DNA from: CAVSRC01 sp963730325
Lineage (GTDB): Bacteria; Pseudomonadota; Alphaproteobacteria; Rhizobiales; Kaistiaceae
Length of the DNA stretch: 64,000 nt
Direction: 5' to 3'
Assembly: GCA_963730325.1 (NCBI GenBank)
Contig: CAVSRC010000005.1
Coordinates: 62,001 to 126,000, forward strand
A program made the position numbers and the translations under genes. Positions within the stretch are counted from its first letter, which is position 1; each line of letters begins with the position of its first letter. Shown here in pieces: positions 27,174 to 35,581 of the stretch. A model generated the notes under the pieces. That model made no database searches. It was not told the origin of the DNA and was given only the letters and a program-made list of their open reading frames with translations.

Positions 27174-27827
27174 TTGTCCGACGACGTCAAGCCAAAACGG
27201 CGCTACCGGTCCCCGCGCCGCGAAATACAGGCCGAGGCGACCCGCACCGCCATCCTCGACGCGGCGCGCGCGCTCTTCACCACGGACGGGTGGGCATCGA
27301 CGACGATCGCCGCCATTGCCCGCAAGGCCGGAGTCGCGACGGAGACGGTCTATGCCCGCTTCCACACCAAGCCCGCTCTGGTCCGCGCGCTGGTCGTCGC
27401 GGCCATGCGCGGCAGCCAGCCCGACACGCCCTTCATGGAGCAGGCCGGCCGTCAGGCCGTGCAGATGCAGACCGACCCCGAGCGAATGGTCGATGCCTTT
27501 GCGGCCGATCTGGCTGCCATTCTGGCGCGCGTCGCCCCGGTCCTCGCCGTCGTTCGCTCAGCCGCCGAGAGCGACCCGGAGATGCGCGAACTCTATTCTG
27601 AACTGCACACGGCCCGCCGCCGGAACCTGGCTCACTTCGTCGCCACGTTGGCGGGCATCGATGGGCTGCGAAAGGAACTGGACGAGCAGACGGCGACGGA
27701 CCTGGTGTGGTCGCTGGGCAGCCCCGAGCTCTTCCTGGTACGGACGTCGTTCGACGGACAGAGCCCGGCGGCCCACGGGGACTGGCTGGCGGTCTCTCTC
27801 AAACGGCTGCTGCTCCCGGGCCCCTGA
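27174..27827 (+). CDS. TetR/AcrR-family transcriptional regulator
   Basis: The 217-residue protein has an N-terminal TetR helix-turn-helix (about residues 18-65) with TRTAILDAARALFTTDGWA, STTIAAIARKAGVATETVYARF and TKPALV. The ligand-binding C-terminal part is helical and has no distinguishing motif. The start is a TTG at 27174; no ATG or GTG is available upstream in frame without running into the palindrome. The gene sits directly beside its likely operator and diverges from the methyltransferase/DUF2269 pair, its most likely target. Confidence 0.88.
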   Translation: MSDDVKPKRRYRSPRREIQAEATRTAILDAARALFTTDGWASTTIAAIARKAGVATETVYARFHTKPALVRALVVAAMRGSQPDTPFMEQAGRQAVQMQTDPERMVDAFAADLAAILARVAPVLAVVRSAAESDPEMRELYSELHTARRRNLAHFVATLAGIDGLRKELDEQTATDLVWSLGSPELFLVRTSFDGQSPAAHGDWLAVSLKRLLLPGP

Positions 27828-27869
27828 GGGCTCCGGCGCGGCCCGCCCGAAGGTGGCGTCGCGGCACCC

Positions 27870-27883
27870 GTGACTGCGGTCAC
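27870..27883. promoter_or_regulatory. CRP/FNR-like palindrome upstream of lemA
   Basis: GTGAC and GTCAC enclose TGCG, so the site also reads as GTGA, six bases, TCAC, the half-site arrangement of the CRP/FNR family. It lies about 70 bases before the LemA gene. The match is short and could be chance. Confidence 0.25.
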
Positions 27884-27950
27884 AAGCCGTGTGGCCCCGG
27901 CCGCCGGCGATTGCTAGATTACCCGCCCCACACCGACCACGGAGGTCACC

Positions 27951-28511
27951 ATGACCGGCTGGATCATCCTCGGCGTCATCGTCGTGATCGTTCTCTACGC
28001 GATCATGCTCTACAACCGCATGGTAGCCCTGCGGCAGACCGTCAATCAGTCCTGGTCTGACATCTCGGTCCAGCTCAAGCAGCGCCACGACCTCGTGCCC
28101 AATCTGGTCGAGACCGTGAAGGGCTATGCGGCGCACGAGCGCGGCACGCTGGAGGCCGTCACCCAGGCGCGCAACGCTGCCGTCAGCGCCGCCAACCCGG
28201 AAGCCCAGGCCAAGGCCGAGAACATGCTGACCGGCGCGCTGCGCCAGCTCTTCGCTCTCTCCGAGGCCTATCCCGACCTCAAGGCCAACCAGAACTTCCT
28301 CCAGCTCCAGTCGGACCTCTCCGACATCGAGAACAAGATTGCCGCCGCACGGCGCTTCTTCAACAACGCCGTTCAGGAGTTCAACACCGCCATCCAGTCC
28401 TTCCCGATGGTGCTGGTCGCCGGCCCGATGGGCTTCACCCAGCGCACCTTCTTCGAGGTCGACGAAAGCGAGCGTGCCGCGGTCGAGGCCACGCCGCAGG
28501 TGAAGTTCTAG
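27951..28511 (+). CDS. lemA: LemA family protein
   Basis: This 186-residue protein is anchored by one N-terminal membrane helix (GWIILGVIVVIVLYAIMLY) and otherwise forms a long helical bundle. The family signatures NRMVALRQTVNQSWSDISVQLKQR, DLVPNLVETVKGYAAHE and ETARRFFNNAVQEFN-like segments are present. LemA proteins are membrane-bound and often paired with a TPM or M48 protein, as here. Their molecular role is not settled. The M48 protease gene begins 52 bases after its stop, and the two are probably cotranscribed. Confidence 0.93.
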   Translation: MTGWIILGVIVVIVLYAIMLYNRMVALRQTVNQSWSDISVQLKQRHDLVPNLVETVKGYAAHERGTLEAVTQARNAAVSAANPEAQAKAENMLTGALRQLFALSEAYPDLKANQNFLQLQSDLSDIENKIAAARRFFNNAVQEFNTAIQSFPMVLVAGPMGFTQRTFFEVDESERAAVEATPQVKF

Positions 28512-28563
28512 GCAAGCGGCCAGGCCCGGCGCACCCGCCGGGCCGCTCACCGGAGTCCGGCCC

Positions 28564-29703
28564 GTGCTCGGCGCCTACGGCCTCAAGACCTATATCTGGA
28601 ACAACCGGCTGAAGTCGCTCATCCTCCTCGCCGGCTTCCCCTTTCTGCTGCTCCTCATCTGTTTCGGCTTCGCCGTGCTCATTGCGGCGCTGGACAATCC
28701 GAGCGTCGGCCAGGGCATCGAGGACGCGATCCAGCTCCTGCCCGCTCTCATCCCCATCGCCTTCGGCGCCGCCATTCTCTGGTTCGTCATCGCCTGGTTC
28801 GCCAATCAGGGCATCATCGACATGGTCACCGGCGCCCGGCCGGTCGAGCGCAAGGCCGAGCCGCGCCTTTACAACCTGCTCGAAAATCTCTGCATCAGCC
28901 GCGGCATCACCATGCCGCGCTTGCGGATCATCGAGACCGACGCACGCAACGCCTTCGCCAGCGGCGTGCGCAAGAACCAGTATTCGATCACCGTCACCCG
29001 CGGCCTGATGGACGCGCTCACCGACGCCGAGCTGGAAGCCGTCCTCGGCCACGAACTGACCCACATCGAGAATCGCGACGTCCAGCTTCTCGTCATCTCG
29101 GCCGTCTTCGTCGGCGTCATCTCGCTGGCCGGCGACCTTCTCATCCGCGCCCCGCGCGCCCTCCTCTGGTCGAACGCCGGCGGCGGCTGGAGCGGCGGCC
29201 GCTCACGCCGGAGCAGCAGCAGCAGCGACAGTGGGCGGGGCGGTGGCGGGATCGTCATCCTCATTCTCATCGCCGTCGCCATCTTCATCATCGCCCGGCT
29301 GCTCGCCATCGCGCTGCGTTTCGCCTTGTCGCGCAAGCGCGAGTTCCTTGCCGATGCCGGCTCGGCGGAGCTCACCAAGAATCCCGACGCCATGATCTCG
29401 GCGCTGCGCAAGATCGCCGGCCATTCGGAGATCCATGCGCCCGCCCAGGTGCAGGAGATGTTCCTCGACCATCCGCGCCAGAGCGGACTCGGCGCGCTCT
29501 TCTCCACCCACCCGCCGATGGAGGCGCGCATCGAGAATCTGGTGAAATTCGCCGGCGGCCACGATCCCGGCCCGATCGTCGAGGCGCCGGTGGAACCGCC
29601 CGCTTCGGCCCCGCCGCCGCTGCCGCCGGCCGCCTCCGGCGAGGCCCATCCCTGGGGCGAGGTGCCGCCCGTGCCCGGGCCGTGGAGCGATCCGCGCCAA
29701 TGA
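28564..29703 (+). CDS. M48 family membrane metallopeptidase
   Basis: This 379-residue protein has two N-terminal membrane helices (about residues 20-90), the zinc motif GHELTHIENRD (about 162-172), further helices (about 178-200 and 232-258) separated by a Gly/Ser/Arg-rich loop, and a third-ligand region KREFLADAGSAEL. It is related to HtpX but longer, with a Pro-rich tail. It starts at GTG 28564. Pairing with LemA suggests a protease acting at the membrane on a shared target. A second M48 member, HtpX, is encoded at 14555. Confidence 0.9.
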   Translation: MLGAYGLKTYIWNNRLKSLILLAGFPFLLLLICFGFAVLIAALDNPSVGQGIEDAIQLLPALIPIAFGAAILWFVIAWFANQGIIDMVTGARPVERKAEPRLYNLLENLCISRGITMPRLRIIETDARNAFASGVRKNQYSITVTRGLMDALTDAELEAVLGHELTHIENRDVQLLVISAVFVGVISLAGDLLIRAPRALLWSNAGGGWSGGRSRRSSSSSDSGRGGGGIVILILIAVAIFIIARLLAIALRFALSRKREFLADAGSAELTKNPDAMISALRKIAGHSEIHAPAQVQEMFLDHPRQSGLGALFSTHPPMEARIENLVKFAGGHDPGPIVEAPVEPPASAPPPLPPAASGEAHPWGEVPPVPGPWSDPRQ

Positions 29704-29794
29704 TCGCAGCCTGTCGTCCGCTCCACCGCGCTGATAGTCTTGCCGCGGACCGCCTGCGCCACAGATGCCTGCGGGTGGGGGGAGGAACGACGAC

Positions 29795-30589
29795 GTGCTG
29801 ATCGGCAAGCCCGGACCGGCGAAGAGCGCCATTGCCACGGCGGACGCTGCCCGCATCGAGGTGCGCGGACGCGACCTCGTCGGCGACCTCATGGGCCGCC
29901 TGACCTTCACCGAATATTTCTACCTGCTGGTCACCGGCAGCACGCCCACCGCCGACCAGCGCTTCTTCCTCGACCTGCTCTTGGTCGCCATCGCCGAGCA
30001 CGGCCTGACGCCGACGGCGATCGCCGCGCGCATGACCTATGACGCGGCTCCCGACTCGCTCCAGGCGGCGGTGGCTGCCGGCATCCTCGGCTGCGGGCCG
30101 GTCATCCTCGGCACCTCCGAAGCCTGCGCCGGCGTTCTGGCGGAAGCGCGCGAGCGCGTCGTCACCGGCGAGGACGCCGATGCGGCCGTGCTCGCCGTGG
30201 CGCGCGCCATCCACGAGCGCCGCCAGCCCATGCCGGGCTTCGGCCACCCGTTGCACAAGCCGGTCGATCCGCGCGCCGAGCGCATCCTGGCGCTGGCCGA
30301 CGAGCGCGCCGTCGCCGGCCCCTTCATCGACCTCGCCCGCCGCTTCGCGCCGGCGGTGGCGACCGTGTGGAGGCGCCCATTGCCGATGAACGTCTCCATG
30401 CCGATCGCCGCCTGCCTGCTCGACCTCGGCTTTCCCGCCGCGATGGTCAAGGCTATCCCGCTGCTTGCCCGCACCGCCGGGCTGCTCGCCCATCTCGCCG
30501 AGGAGCGCGAGCGGCCGATCGGCTTCCTGATGGCCTCGCATGGCGAGGACGCCATCGCCTATGACGGCGGCAAGGACGACGGTCCGTAG
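29795..30589 (+). CDS. Citryl-CoA lyase / citrate-synthase-like protein
   Basis: This 264-residue protein resembles the short citrate-synthase-fold citryl-CoA lyases. Family-like segments are LVGDLMGRLTFTEYFYLLVTG, the active-site loop MPGFGHPLHKPVDPRA with its histidine, and LPMNVSMPIAACLLDLG. The GTG at 29795 is chosen because GGGGGAGGAA precedes it at a good distance; an ATG ten codons upstream lacks such a sequence. It is followed 5 bases later by an acyl-CoA-ligase-like gene. Cleavage or formation of a 3-hydroxy-3-carboxyacyl-CoA is inferred, but the physiological substrate cannot be read. Confidence 0.82.
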   Translation: MLIGKPGPAKSAIATADAARIEVRGRDLVGDLMGRLTFTEYFYLLVTGSTPTADQRFFLDLLLVAIAEHGLTPTAIAARMTYDAAPDSLQAAVAAGILGCGPVILGTSEACAGVLAEARERVVTGEDADAAVLAVARAIHERRQPMPGFGHPLHKPVDPRAERILALADERAVAGPFIDLARRFAPAVATVWRRPLPMNVSMPIAACLLDLGFPAAMVKAIPLLARTAGLLAHLAEERERPIGFLMASHGEDAIAYDGGKDDGP

Positions 30590-30594
30590 CTCTC

Positions 30595-31917
30595 ATGTTC
30601 GACCCTGCCATCGAGACCCTCCCCTGGGAAGCTCAGGGCGACGCAGACGATGCGGCCTATCGCGGCCAGGTCGCCTGGCTGTTCGCCCATTCGCGCTTCT
30701 ACCGGCAGAAGCTCGCCGAAGCCGGCTTCGCCGATGCGGCAGCGGTCGGCGGCCTCGATGCCATCGCCGCCCTGCCCTTCACCGAGAAGGACGAGCTGCG
30801 CGCCAGCCGCAGCGAGGCCGAGCCGATCGGCACCCATCTCGCCGTGCCCATGGGCGATGTCGCCCGCATCTATTCGACCAGCGGCACCACCGGGACGCCG
30901 AGCTACGTGCCGCTCACCGCCGAGGACCTCGCCGACTGGACGACCATCTCGGCGCGCTCCTATGCCGCCTCGGGGATCGGGCGCGGCGACAGGCTGATCG
31001 CCACCTACAATGTCGGTCCCTTCGTCGCCGGCGCCACCATCGATGCCTTCAGCCGGCTCGGCCTCACCATCATTCCGGTCGGCAGCAGCGCCACCGAACG
31101 CCTGATGACGGCGGTCCGCCTGCTCAAGGCCGACGCCATCGCGCTCACCCCGTCCTATGCGCTGCACCTTGCCGAATGGGCGATGGAGCACGGCATCGAC
31201 CCGGCCGCGACCAGCGTGCGCCGCCTGCTGGTGGCCGGCGAGCCGGGCGGCGGCGAGCCGGCGATGCGCGCCCGCCTGGAAGGCGCCTGGGACGCCGAGG
31301 TGACCGAGGCCATGGGCATCGGCGACATCGCGGTGTCGCTGTGGGGCGAGTGCCATCATCGCCAGGGCATGCATTTCAGCGGCCGAGGTCTCGTCCATTT
31401 CGAGCTGATCGATCCCGACAGCGGCGCGCCGGTGCCGCTTGCCGACGGCGCCGAGGGCGAACTGGTCTATACGCATCTCCGCCGTCGCGCCGCGCCGCTC
31501 CTGCGTTTCCGCAGCCGCGATCACGTCCGCGTCTGGGTGAGCCCCTGTCCCTGCGGGCGCACGGCGCCGCGCATCCGCTGCATCGGCCGCACCGACGACA
31601 TGCTCATTGTGCGCGGCGTCAACGTCTTCCCCACCGCCGTCCGCGAGGTGGTCAACGAGTTTGCGCCCGCCGTCAGCGGTGTCCTTTCGGTCCGCCCGCG
31701 CCTCACGGGCTTCCGCCAGGATCCGCCGCTGAAGGTGGTGGTCGAGCTCGCCGAGGGCGAGGCCGGTGAGGGGCTCGCCGAGCGCATCCGCGCACGCATC
31801 CGCGACAAGCTGGTCTTCACCGCGGAGATCGTCCTGGTGCCCTTCGGCACGCTGCCGCGTTCCAGCTACAAGCAGCATCTCCTCGACTGGAGCGAAGCGC
31901 CGCCCCTGCAGCAATGA
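30595..31917 (+). CDS. PaaK-like AMP-forming acyl-CoA ligase
   Basis: The 440-residue protein belongs to the adenylate-forming superfamily and looks most like phenylacetate-CoA ligases. The phosphate-binding loop IYSTSGTTGTPSYVPLT is at about residues 98-114. A second conserved region is VTEAMGIGDIAVSLWGEC, and the C-terminal hinge GRTDDMLIVRGVNVFPTAVREV is clear. CPCG in the mobile region is also seen in PaaK-type enzymes. With the citryl-CoA-lyase-like gene 5 bases before it, the pair could activate a carboxylic acid and cleave the product. The true substrate is unknown. Confidence 0.87.
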   Translation: MFDPAIETLPWEAQGDADDAAYRGQVAWLFAHSRFYRQKLAEAGFADAAAVGGLDAIAALPFTEKDELRASRSEAEPIGTHLAVPMGDVARIYSTSGTTGTPSYVPLTAEDLADWTTISARSYAASGIGRGDRLIATYNVGPFVAGATIDAFSRLGLTIIPVGSSATERLMTAVRLLKADAIALTPSYALHLAEWAMEHGIDPAATSVRRLLVAGEPGGGEPAMRARLEGAWDAEVTEAMGIGDIAVSLWGECHHRQGMHFSGRGLVHFELIDPDSGAPVPLADGAEGELVYTHLRRRAAPLLRFRSRDHVRVWVSPCPCGRTAPRIRCIGRTDDMLIVRGVNVFPTAVREVVNEFAPAVSGVLSVRPRLTGFRQDPPLKVVVELAEGEAGEGLAERIRARIRDKLVFTAEIVLVPFGTLPRSSYKQHLLDWSEAPPLQQ

Positions 31918-31962
31918 GGCGCCTGTCGGCGCCCCATTGTCTCCGGGTCCGGCCGCAGCCGC

Positions 31963-32643
31963 TCACACATTCACGAAGGACTGGTCCTTGACGTAGTCGC
32001 GGAAGCCGGCGAGCGCCGCATTGACCTTCTCCCAGCTCGGCAGCGTCTCGACCTCCTTTATCCAGCGCGCGACGTTCGGATAATCCTTGAATTCGTCGCG
32101 GGTGACCATGCCGCAGGTCAGCAGCGCATAACCGAACATGTCGGCGATCGTCATCTCGTTGCCGGTCAGGAACTTGTTGCCCTTGCCCAGCCAATGATCG
32201 TTCAGCACCTTCAGCCACTTCTGGGTATTGGCCTTGCCCCATTCGATGGTGCCGGCATGGGTGGCATCGTCTGGCCGCTTGTGGTGCGGATAGATCTGCG
32301 GGTAGACGACGTTGTAGCCGTAGTCGCGATAGAAGCCGGTGTTGAACCAGTCCATCAGCTCGTTGACCTTGGCCCGCTCCTTCAGCCCCTTGGGATAGAG
32401 TGGCAGGTCGTGCTTGTCGGCGAGGTACTTCATGATCGCCGAGCTTTCGGTGAGCACGAAGCCGTCGTCGTCGAGCGTCGGCACCAGCCCGTTCGGATTG
32501 AGCAAGGTATACGGCTCGCTGGCATGTTCGCCCTTGTAGAAATCGAGGGCGACTTCCTCGATCGGCAGATTGTATTCCGCGATCAGCGCGCGGATCGGCC
32601 GGCTCGTATTGGACACTTCCAGAATGTAGAGTTTGGCGGTCAT
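31963..32643 (-). CDS. Glutathione S-transferase family protein
   Basis: The 226-residue cytosolic protein has an N-terminal thioredoxin-like domain (YILEVSNTSRPIRALIAEY, then NPNGLVPTLDDDGFVLTESSAIMKYLADK, the glutathione-binding part) and an all-helical C-terminal domain ending in YPNVARWIKEVETLPSWEKV. It resembles theta-type GSTs. The ATG at 32643 follows GGGGAGGAAGCC; a longer in-frame start at 32691 is not supported. Substrate unknown. Confidence 0.92.
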   Translation of the reverse strand: MTAKLYILEVSNTSRPIRALIAEYNLPIEEVALDFYKGEHASEPYTLLNPNGLVPTLDDDGFVLTESSAIMKYLADKHDLPLYPKGLKERAKVNELMDWFNTGFYRDYGYNVVYPQIYPHHKRPDDATHAGTIEWGKANTQKWLKVLNDHWLGKGNKFLTGNEMTIADMFGYALLTCGMVTRDEFKDYPNVARWIKEVETLPSWEKVNAALAGFRDYVKDQSFVNV

Positions 32644-32713
32644 TGGCTTCCTCCCCTTTGGCGCCTTCAGGAAGGCGCCCTCCCACTGCACGTCGCCCGC
32701 AACAACGATATCG

Positions 32714-33295
32714 CTAGTACGGGTTTTTCGGCGAACGGTCCTGCGAAAGGCTGCCGCGCATGCGCTTCGTCAGGGCCTCGATCGCATCGGCGAGATGCAC
32801 CTCGGCGATGTTGTAGTCGCCGCGTGCCACTCTCAGTCTGTGCGCCTCCAGCATCACCTCGCCCCAGGACACGCCCTCCGGCGGGAAGAAGCGGTAGGCG
32901 GCAAGCTCGATCAACAGGCCGAGCGGGTCGCGGAAATAGATCGAATCCATGAAGCCGCGGTCCTTGACGCCACTGTGCTCGATGCCGCGCTCGTCGAGGC
33001 GCTGCACGGCTTGCGCGAAAGTCGCCCGCGACACTGAAAAGGCGATGTGGTGGACCGCACCGATATCGCGCGCGGTCGGCTTCGGGTCCGGCTTGCGGCT
33101 CTCCTTGGTGAAGACGGTGATCAACCGCCCGTCGCCGGGATCGAAATAGAGGTGGCTCTCCTCGGGCACGTCGAGGTTGGGCTGCTCGAAGACGAAGGGC
33201 ATGCCGAGCACGCCCTCCCAGAAATCGATCGAGGTCTGCCGGTCGGCCCCGACCAGAGTGATGTGGTGAACGGCCTGGCTTTGCAGTTTCTGCAC
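32714..33295 (-). CDS. VOC superfamily (glyoxalase/dioxygenase-like) protein
   Basis: This 193-residue protein has two beta-alpha-beta-beta-beta modules of the VOC fold: VHHITLVGADRQTSIDFWEGVLGM at the start and VHHIAFSVSRATFAQAVQRL later. Between them YFDPGDGRLITVFT and, further on, YFRDPLGLLIELAAYRFFP carry the metal-site Glu and His positions. Ring-cleavage dioxygenases and glyoxalases share this plan, and the reaction cannot be assigned. The GTG at 33295 is preferred because GGGGGA lies six bases before it; an ATG at 33328 would add 11 residues. Confidence 0.87.
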   Translation of the reverse strand: MQKLQSQAVHHITLVGADRQTSIDFWEGVLGMPFVFEQPNLDVPEESHLYFDPGDGRLITVFTKESRKPDPKPTARDIGAVHHIAFSVSRATFAQAVQRLDERGIEHSGVKDRGFMDSIYFRDPLGLLIELAAYRFFPPEGVSWGEVMLEAHRLRVARGDYNIAEVHLADAIEALTKRMRGSLSQDRSPKNPY

Positions 33296-33480
33296 GGGCA
33301 CTCCCCCTGTCTCGCGAATGGCTCGCATATAGGGCGCAATGCGCGGCCAATCGACAAGCCTGGCCCGCTACGCGCAAATGCGTCGCCACGCAAGCCGTCC
33401 GGTAAACCTCTGGGCAACCTTTCGCTGTCGGAATGGTCATACCGGCGCCATGAGTGATTCGCCGGCAGGACACCCCGTAA

Positions 33481-33681
33481 ATGGCAGAAATTATCCAGTT
33501 TCCGTTGCGCCCCGCCGATCCGGACGATGAGGAGGGCGTCGATATCGACCTCATCACCGCCGTCGACGTGGCCATCCGCGACCTGCGCGACATCGCCCGC
33601 GCGCTCGGCGAGGATACCGTGCGCCAGCAGGCCGAGGACTGCCGGCGTATGCTCGAACGCGCCTTCAACACCGCCCACTAG
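33481..33681 (+). CDS. Small acidic protein of unknown function (66 aa)
   Basis: The product begins MAEIIQFPLRPADPDDEEG, then forms one amphipathic helix (DVAIRDLRDIARALG) and ends RRMLERAFNTAH. The MAEIIQFP-type N-terminus recurs in small conserved alphaproteobacterial proteins without known function. It lies 14 bases before the BrnA-like gene and may be cotranscribed with it. It does not resemble a BrnT toxin, which is larger and has a different fold. Confidence 0.6.
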   Translation: MAEIIQFPLRPADPDDEEGVDIDLITAVDVAIRDLRDIARALGEDTVRQQAEDCRRMLERAFNTAH

Positions 33682-33695
33682 AGGTTTCTTCGGCC

Positions 33696-33920
33696 ATGGC
33701 CAGACGCCCGAGCGACCCCCGCGCAGCCGCCGAAGCCGTCTTCCGCGCCAAGGCGCCACCCCTGCCGGAGCCGGATGCCGCCAGGCCGGCGACCCTGCCC
33801 GGCGCCAAGGAGCAGGTGACGCTGCGCCTCGACCGCGACGTCCTCGACCACTTCCAGGAGGCCGGCCCCGGCTGGCAGGAGCGCATCAACGCCGCCTTGC
33901 GCAAGGCGGCGGGGCTCTAG
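33696..33920 (+). CDS. BrnA-like antitoxin family protein, no BrnT partner nearby
   Basis: The 74-residue protein ends in QVTLRLDRDVLDHFQEAGP followed by WQERINAALRKAAG. This is the ribbon-helix-helix segment of BrnA/DUF4415 antitoxins, in which the strand VTLRLD binds DNA and the following helices form the dimer. In BrnTA systems the BrnT gene precedes brnA; here the upstream gene encodes an unrelated 66-residue protein. It may therefore be an orphan antitoxin or a domesticated regulator. Confidence 0.72.
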   Translation: MARRPSDPRAAAEAVFRAKAPPLPEPDAARPATLPGAKEQVTLRLDRDVLDHFQEAGPGWQERINAALRKAAGL

Positions 33921-33943
33921 CGAATCAGATCGCGGTCTTGCCC

Positions 33944-35581
33944 TCAAGACGCATGGGGTGCCGCTTTTTGCTCGCGGGCGGCGAGCGCTCGTTCGAGGTT
34001 GGGTGTCGCAGCGATCAGTTCCGCCGTATAGGGGTCGCGCGGACTGGTGAAGACACGCTCGGTCTCTCCATGCTCGACGATCTTGCCGTCGCGCATGATC
34101 ACCACGCGGTCGGTGATGGCGCGCACCACCGTCAGATCGTGCGAGATGAACAGGTAGGAGACGGCGAAGCGCTCGCCGAGTTCGGCGAGCAGATCGAGGA
34201 TCTGCGAGCGGATCGACACGTCGAGCGCCGACACCGCCTCGTCGAGCACGATCAGCGAGGGCCGCGTGATCAACGCCCGGGCGATGGCGATGCGCTGGCG
34301 CTGACCGCCCGAGAATTCGTGCGGATATTTGTCGCCGTCCGCGGGTGTTAGGCCGACGGCGACCAACGCCTCGTCCACCCGCTTGCGCCGCTCGGCGGCG
34401 GAGGGCTTCGCGCGATCGAGGTGGAACGGTTCCGCGATCAGCCATGCCACGTGATAGCGCGGATCGAGGCTGCCATAGGGGTCCTGGAACACCGCCTGGA
34501 CATGCCGGCGCAGATCGCGCCGCGCCTGTCCGTGGCTGCCCAGAAAGTCGTTGCCGTCGAGCCTGACGGCACCGGCGCTGGGCTTGAGAAGCGCCAGGAT
34601 GATGCGGGCGAGCGTCGACTTGCCGCTGCCCGATTCGCCGACAAGACCCAGATTCTCGCCGCGCCTGATGGTGAGATCGACACCGTCCACGGCGCGGAAA
34701 TGGCGCGGCTTCGCGAAAGGCGTCCGCCGCGGCAGCCGGTAGTCGTGGACGACACCGCTGGCATCGAGGATGGGCGTCCGGCGGCCGGCGTCCGGCTGCA
34801 GCCGCACCCGTTCGGAGCGGTAGGTGGAGGCGGCGAACAGCATGCGCGAATAGGGATTGTGCAAGCCGCGGAAGAGCCCGACCGTCTCGCCCTGCTCGAC
34901 CACCGCGCCGTCCCTCATGATGGCGATGCGGTCCGCCATGTCGGCGACGACGGCAAGATCGTGGCTGATGAGGATGAGGCCGACGTCGTCCTCGGCCACC
35001 AGCCGGCGCAAGAGGTCGAGAATGCGCGCCTGCGTGGTGACATCGACGGCGGTGGTCGGCTCATCGGCGATCAGCAGTTTCGGCTTGAGCACCGTCGCCA
35101 TGGCGATCACCACGCGCTGGCGCTGGCCGCCGGAGAGCTCGTGCGGATAGGTGTCGAGCGGGAAGCGCTGCACCGGCAGTTCGACGCGCTCGAGCGCCTC
35201 GCGCGCCAGATCGGCGGCCTCCGCCGGCGAGACGCGGGTGTGCACGCGCACCGTCTCCGCCACCTGCGCGCCGATGGTCTTGACCGGGTTGAGCGCGCTC
35301 ATCGGCTCCTGAAACACCATGCCCAGCGTACGGCCGCGATGTCCGCACATCGCCCCCTCATCGAGCGTCACCAGATCGGCGCCGTCGAACACGACGCGGC
35401 CCGTGGCAACTGCCTGGTGCGGCAGCAGGCGCATGATGCCGAGCGCCGTCATCGTCTTGCCCGAACCGGATTCGCCGACCACGCCGAGCACTTCGCCGCG
35501 CTCCACGGCAAGCGACACGCCCTTGAGGATCGGCACGGAGCCGATGGTGACGGACAGGTTTTCGACGGCAAGCAGGGTCAT
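33944..35581 (-). CDS. Fused double ATP-binding subunit of a peptide ABC transporter
   Basis: This 545-residue protein contains two complete ABC-ATPase domains in tandem, equivalent to DppD and DppF fused. Walker A loops read GESGSGKT (residues 36-43) and GESGSGKS in the second half. ABC signatures are LSGGQRQRV and FSGGQRQRI, and Walker B strands end in LLIADEPT and LIVLDEAVS. Each domain is followed by an oligopeptide-transporter C-terminal extension with PYSRMLFAA-like and PYTAELIAATP segments. The start overlaps the permease stop in ATGA. It energises uptake by the permeases and binding protein encoded upstream. Confidence 0.95.
   Translation of the reverse strand: MTLLAVENLSVTIGSVPILKGVSLAVERGEVLGVVGESGSGKTMTALGIMRLLPHQAVATGRVVFDGADLVTLDEGAMCGHRGRTLGMVFQEPMSALNPVKTIGAQVAETVRVHTRVSPAEAADLAREALERVELPVQRFPLDTYPHELSGGQRQRVVIAMATVLKPKLLIADEPTTAVDVTTQARILDLLRRLVAEDDVGLILISHDLAVVADMADRIAIMRDGAVVEQGETVGLFRGLHNPYSRMLFAASTYRSERVRLQPDAGRRTPILDASGVVHDYRLPRRTPFAKPRHFRAVDGVDLTIRRGENLGLVGESGSGKSTLARIILALLKPSAGAVRLDGNDFLGSHGQARRDLRRHVQAVFQDPYGSLDPRYHVAWLIAEPFHLDRAKPSAAERRKRVDEALVAVGLTPADGDKYPHEFSGGQRQRIAIARALITRPSLIVLDEAVSALDVSIRSQILDLLAELGERFAVSYLFISHDLTVVRAITDRVVIMRDGKIVEHGETERVFTSPRDPYTAELIAATPNLERALAAREQKAAPHAS

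Noticed and set aside
33481..33681. BrnT toxin partner for the BrnA-like gene
   Set aside because: The 66-residue protein is acidic and helical and lacks the BrnT sequence pattern and length.
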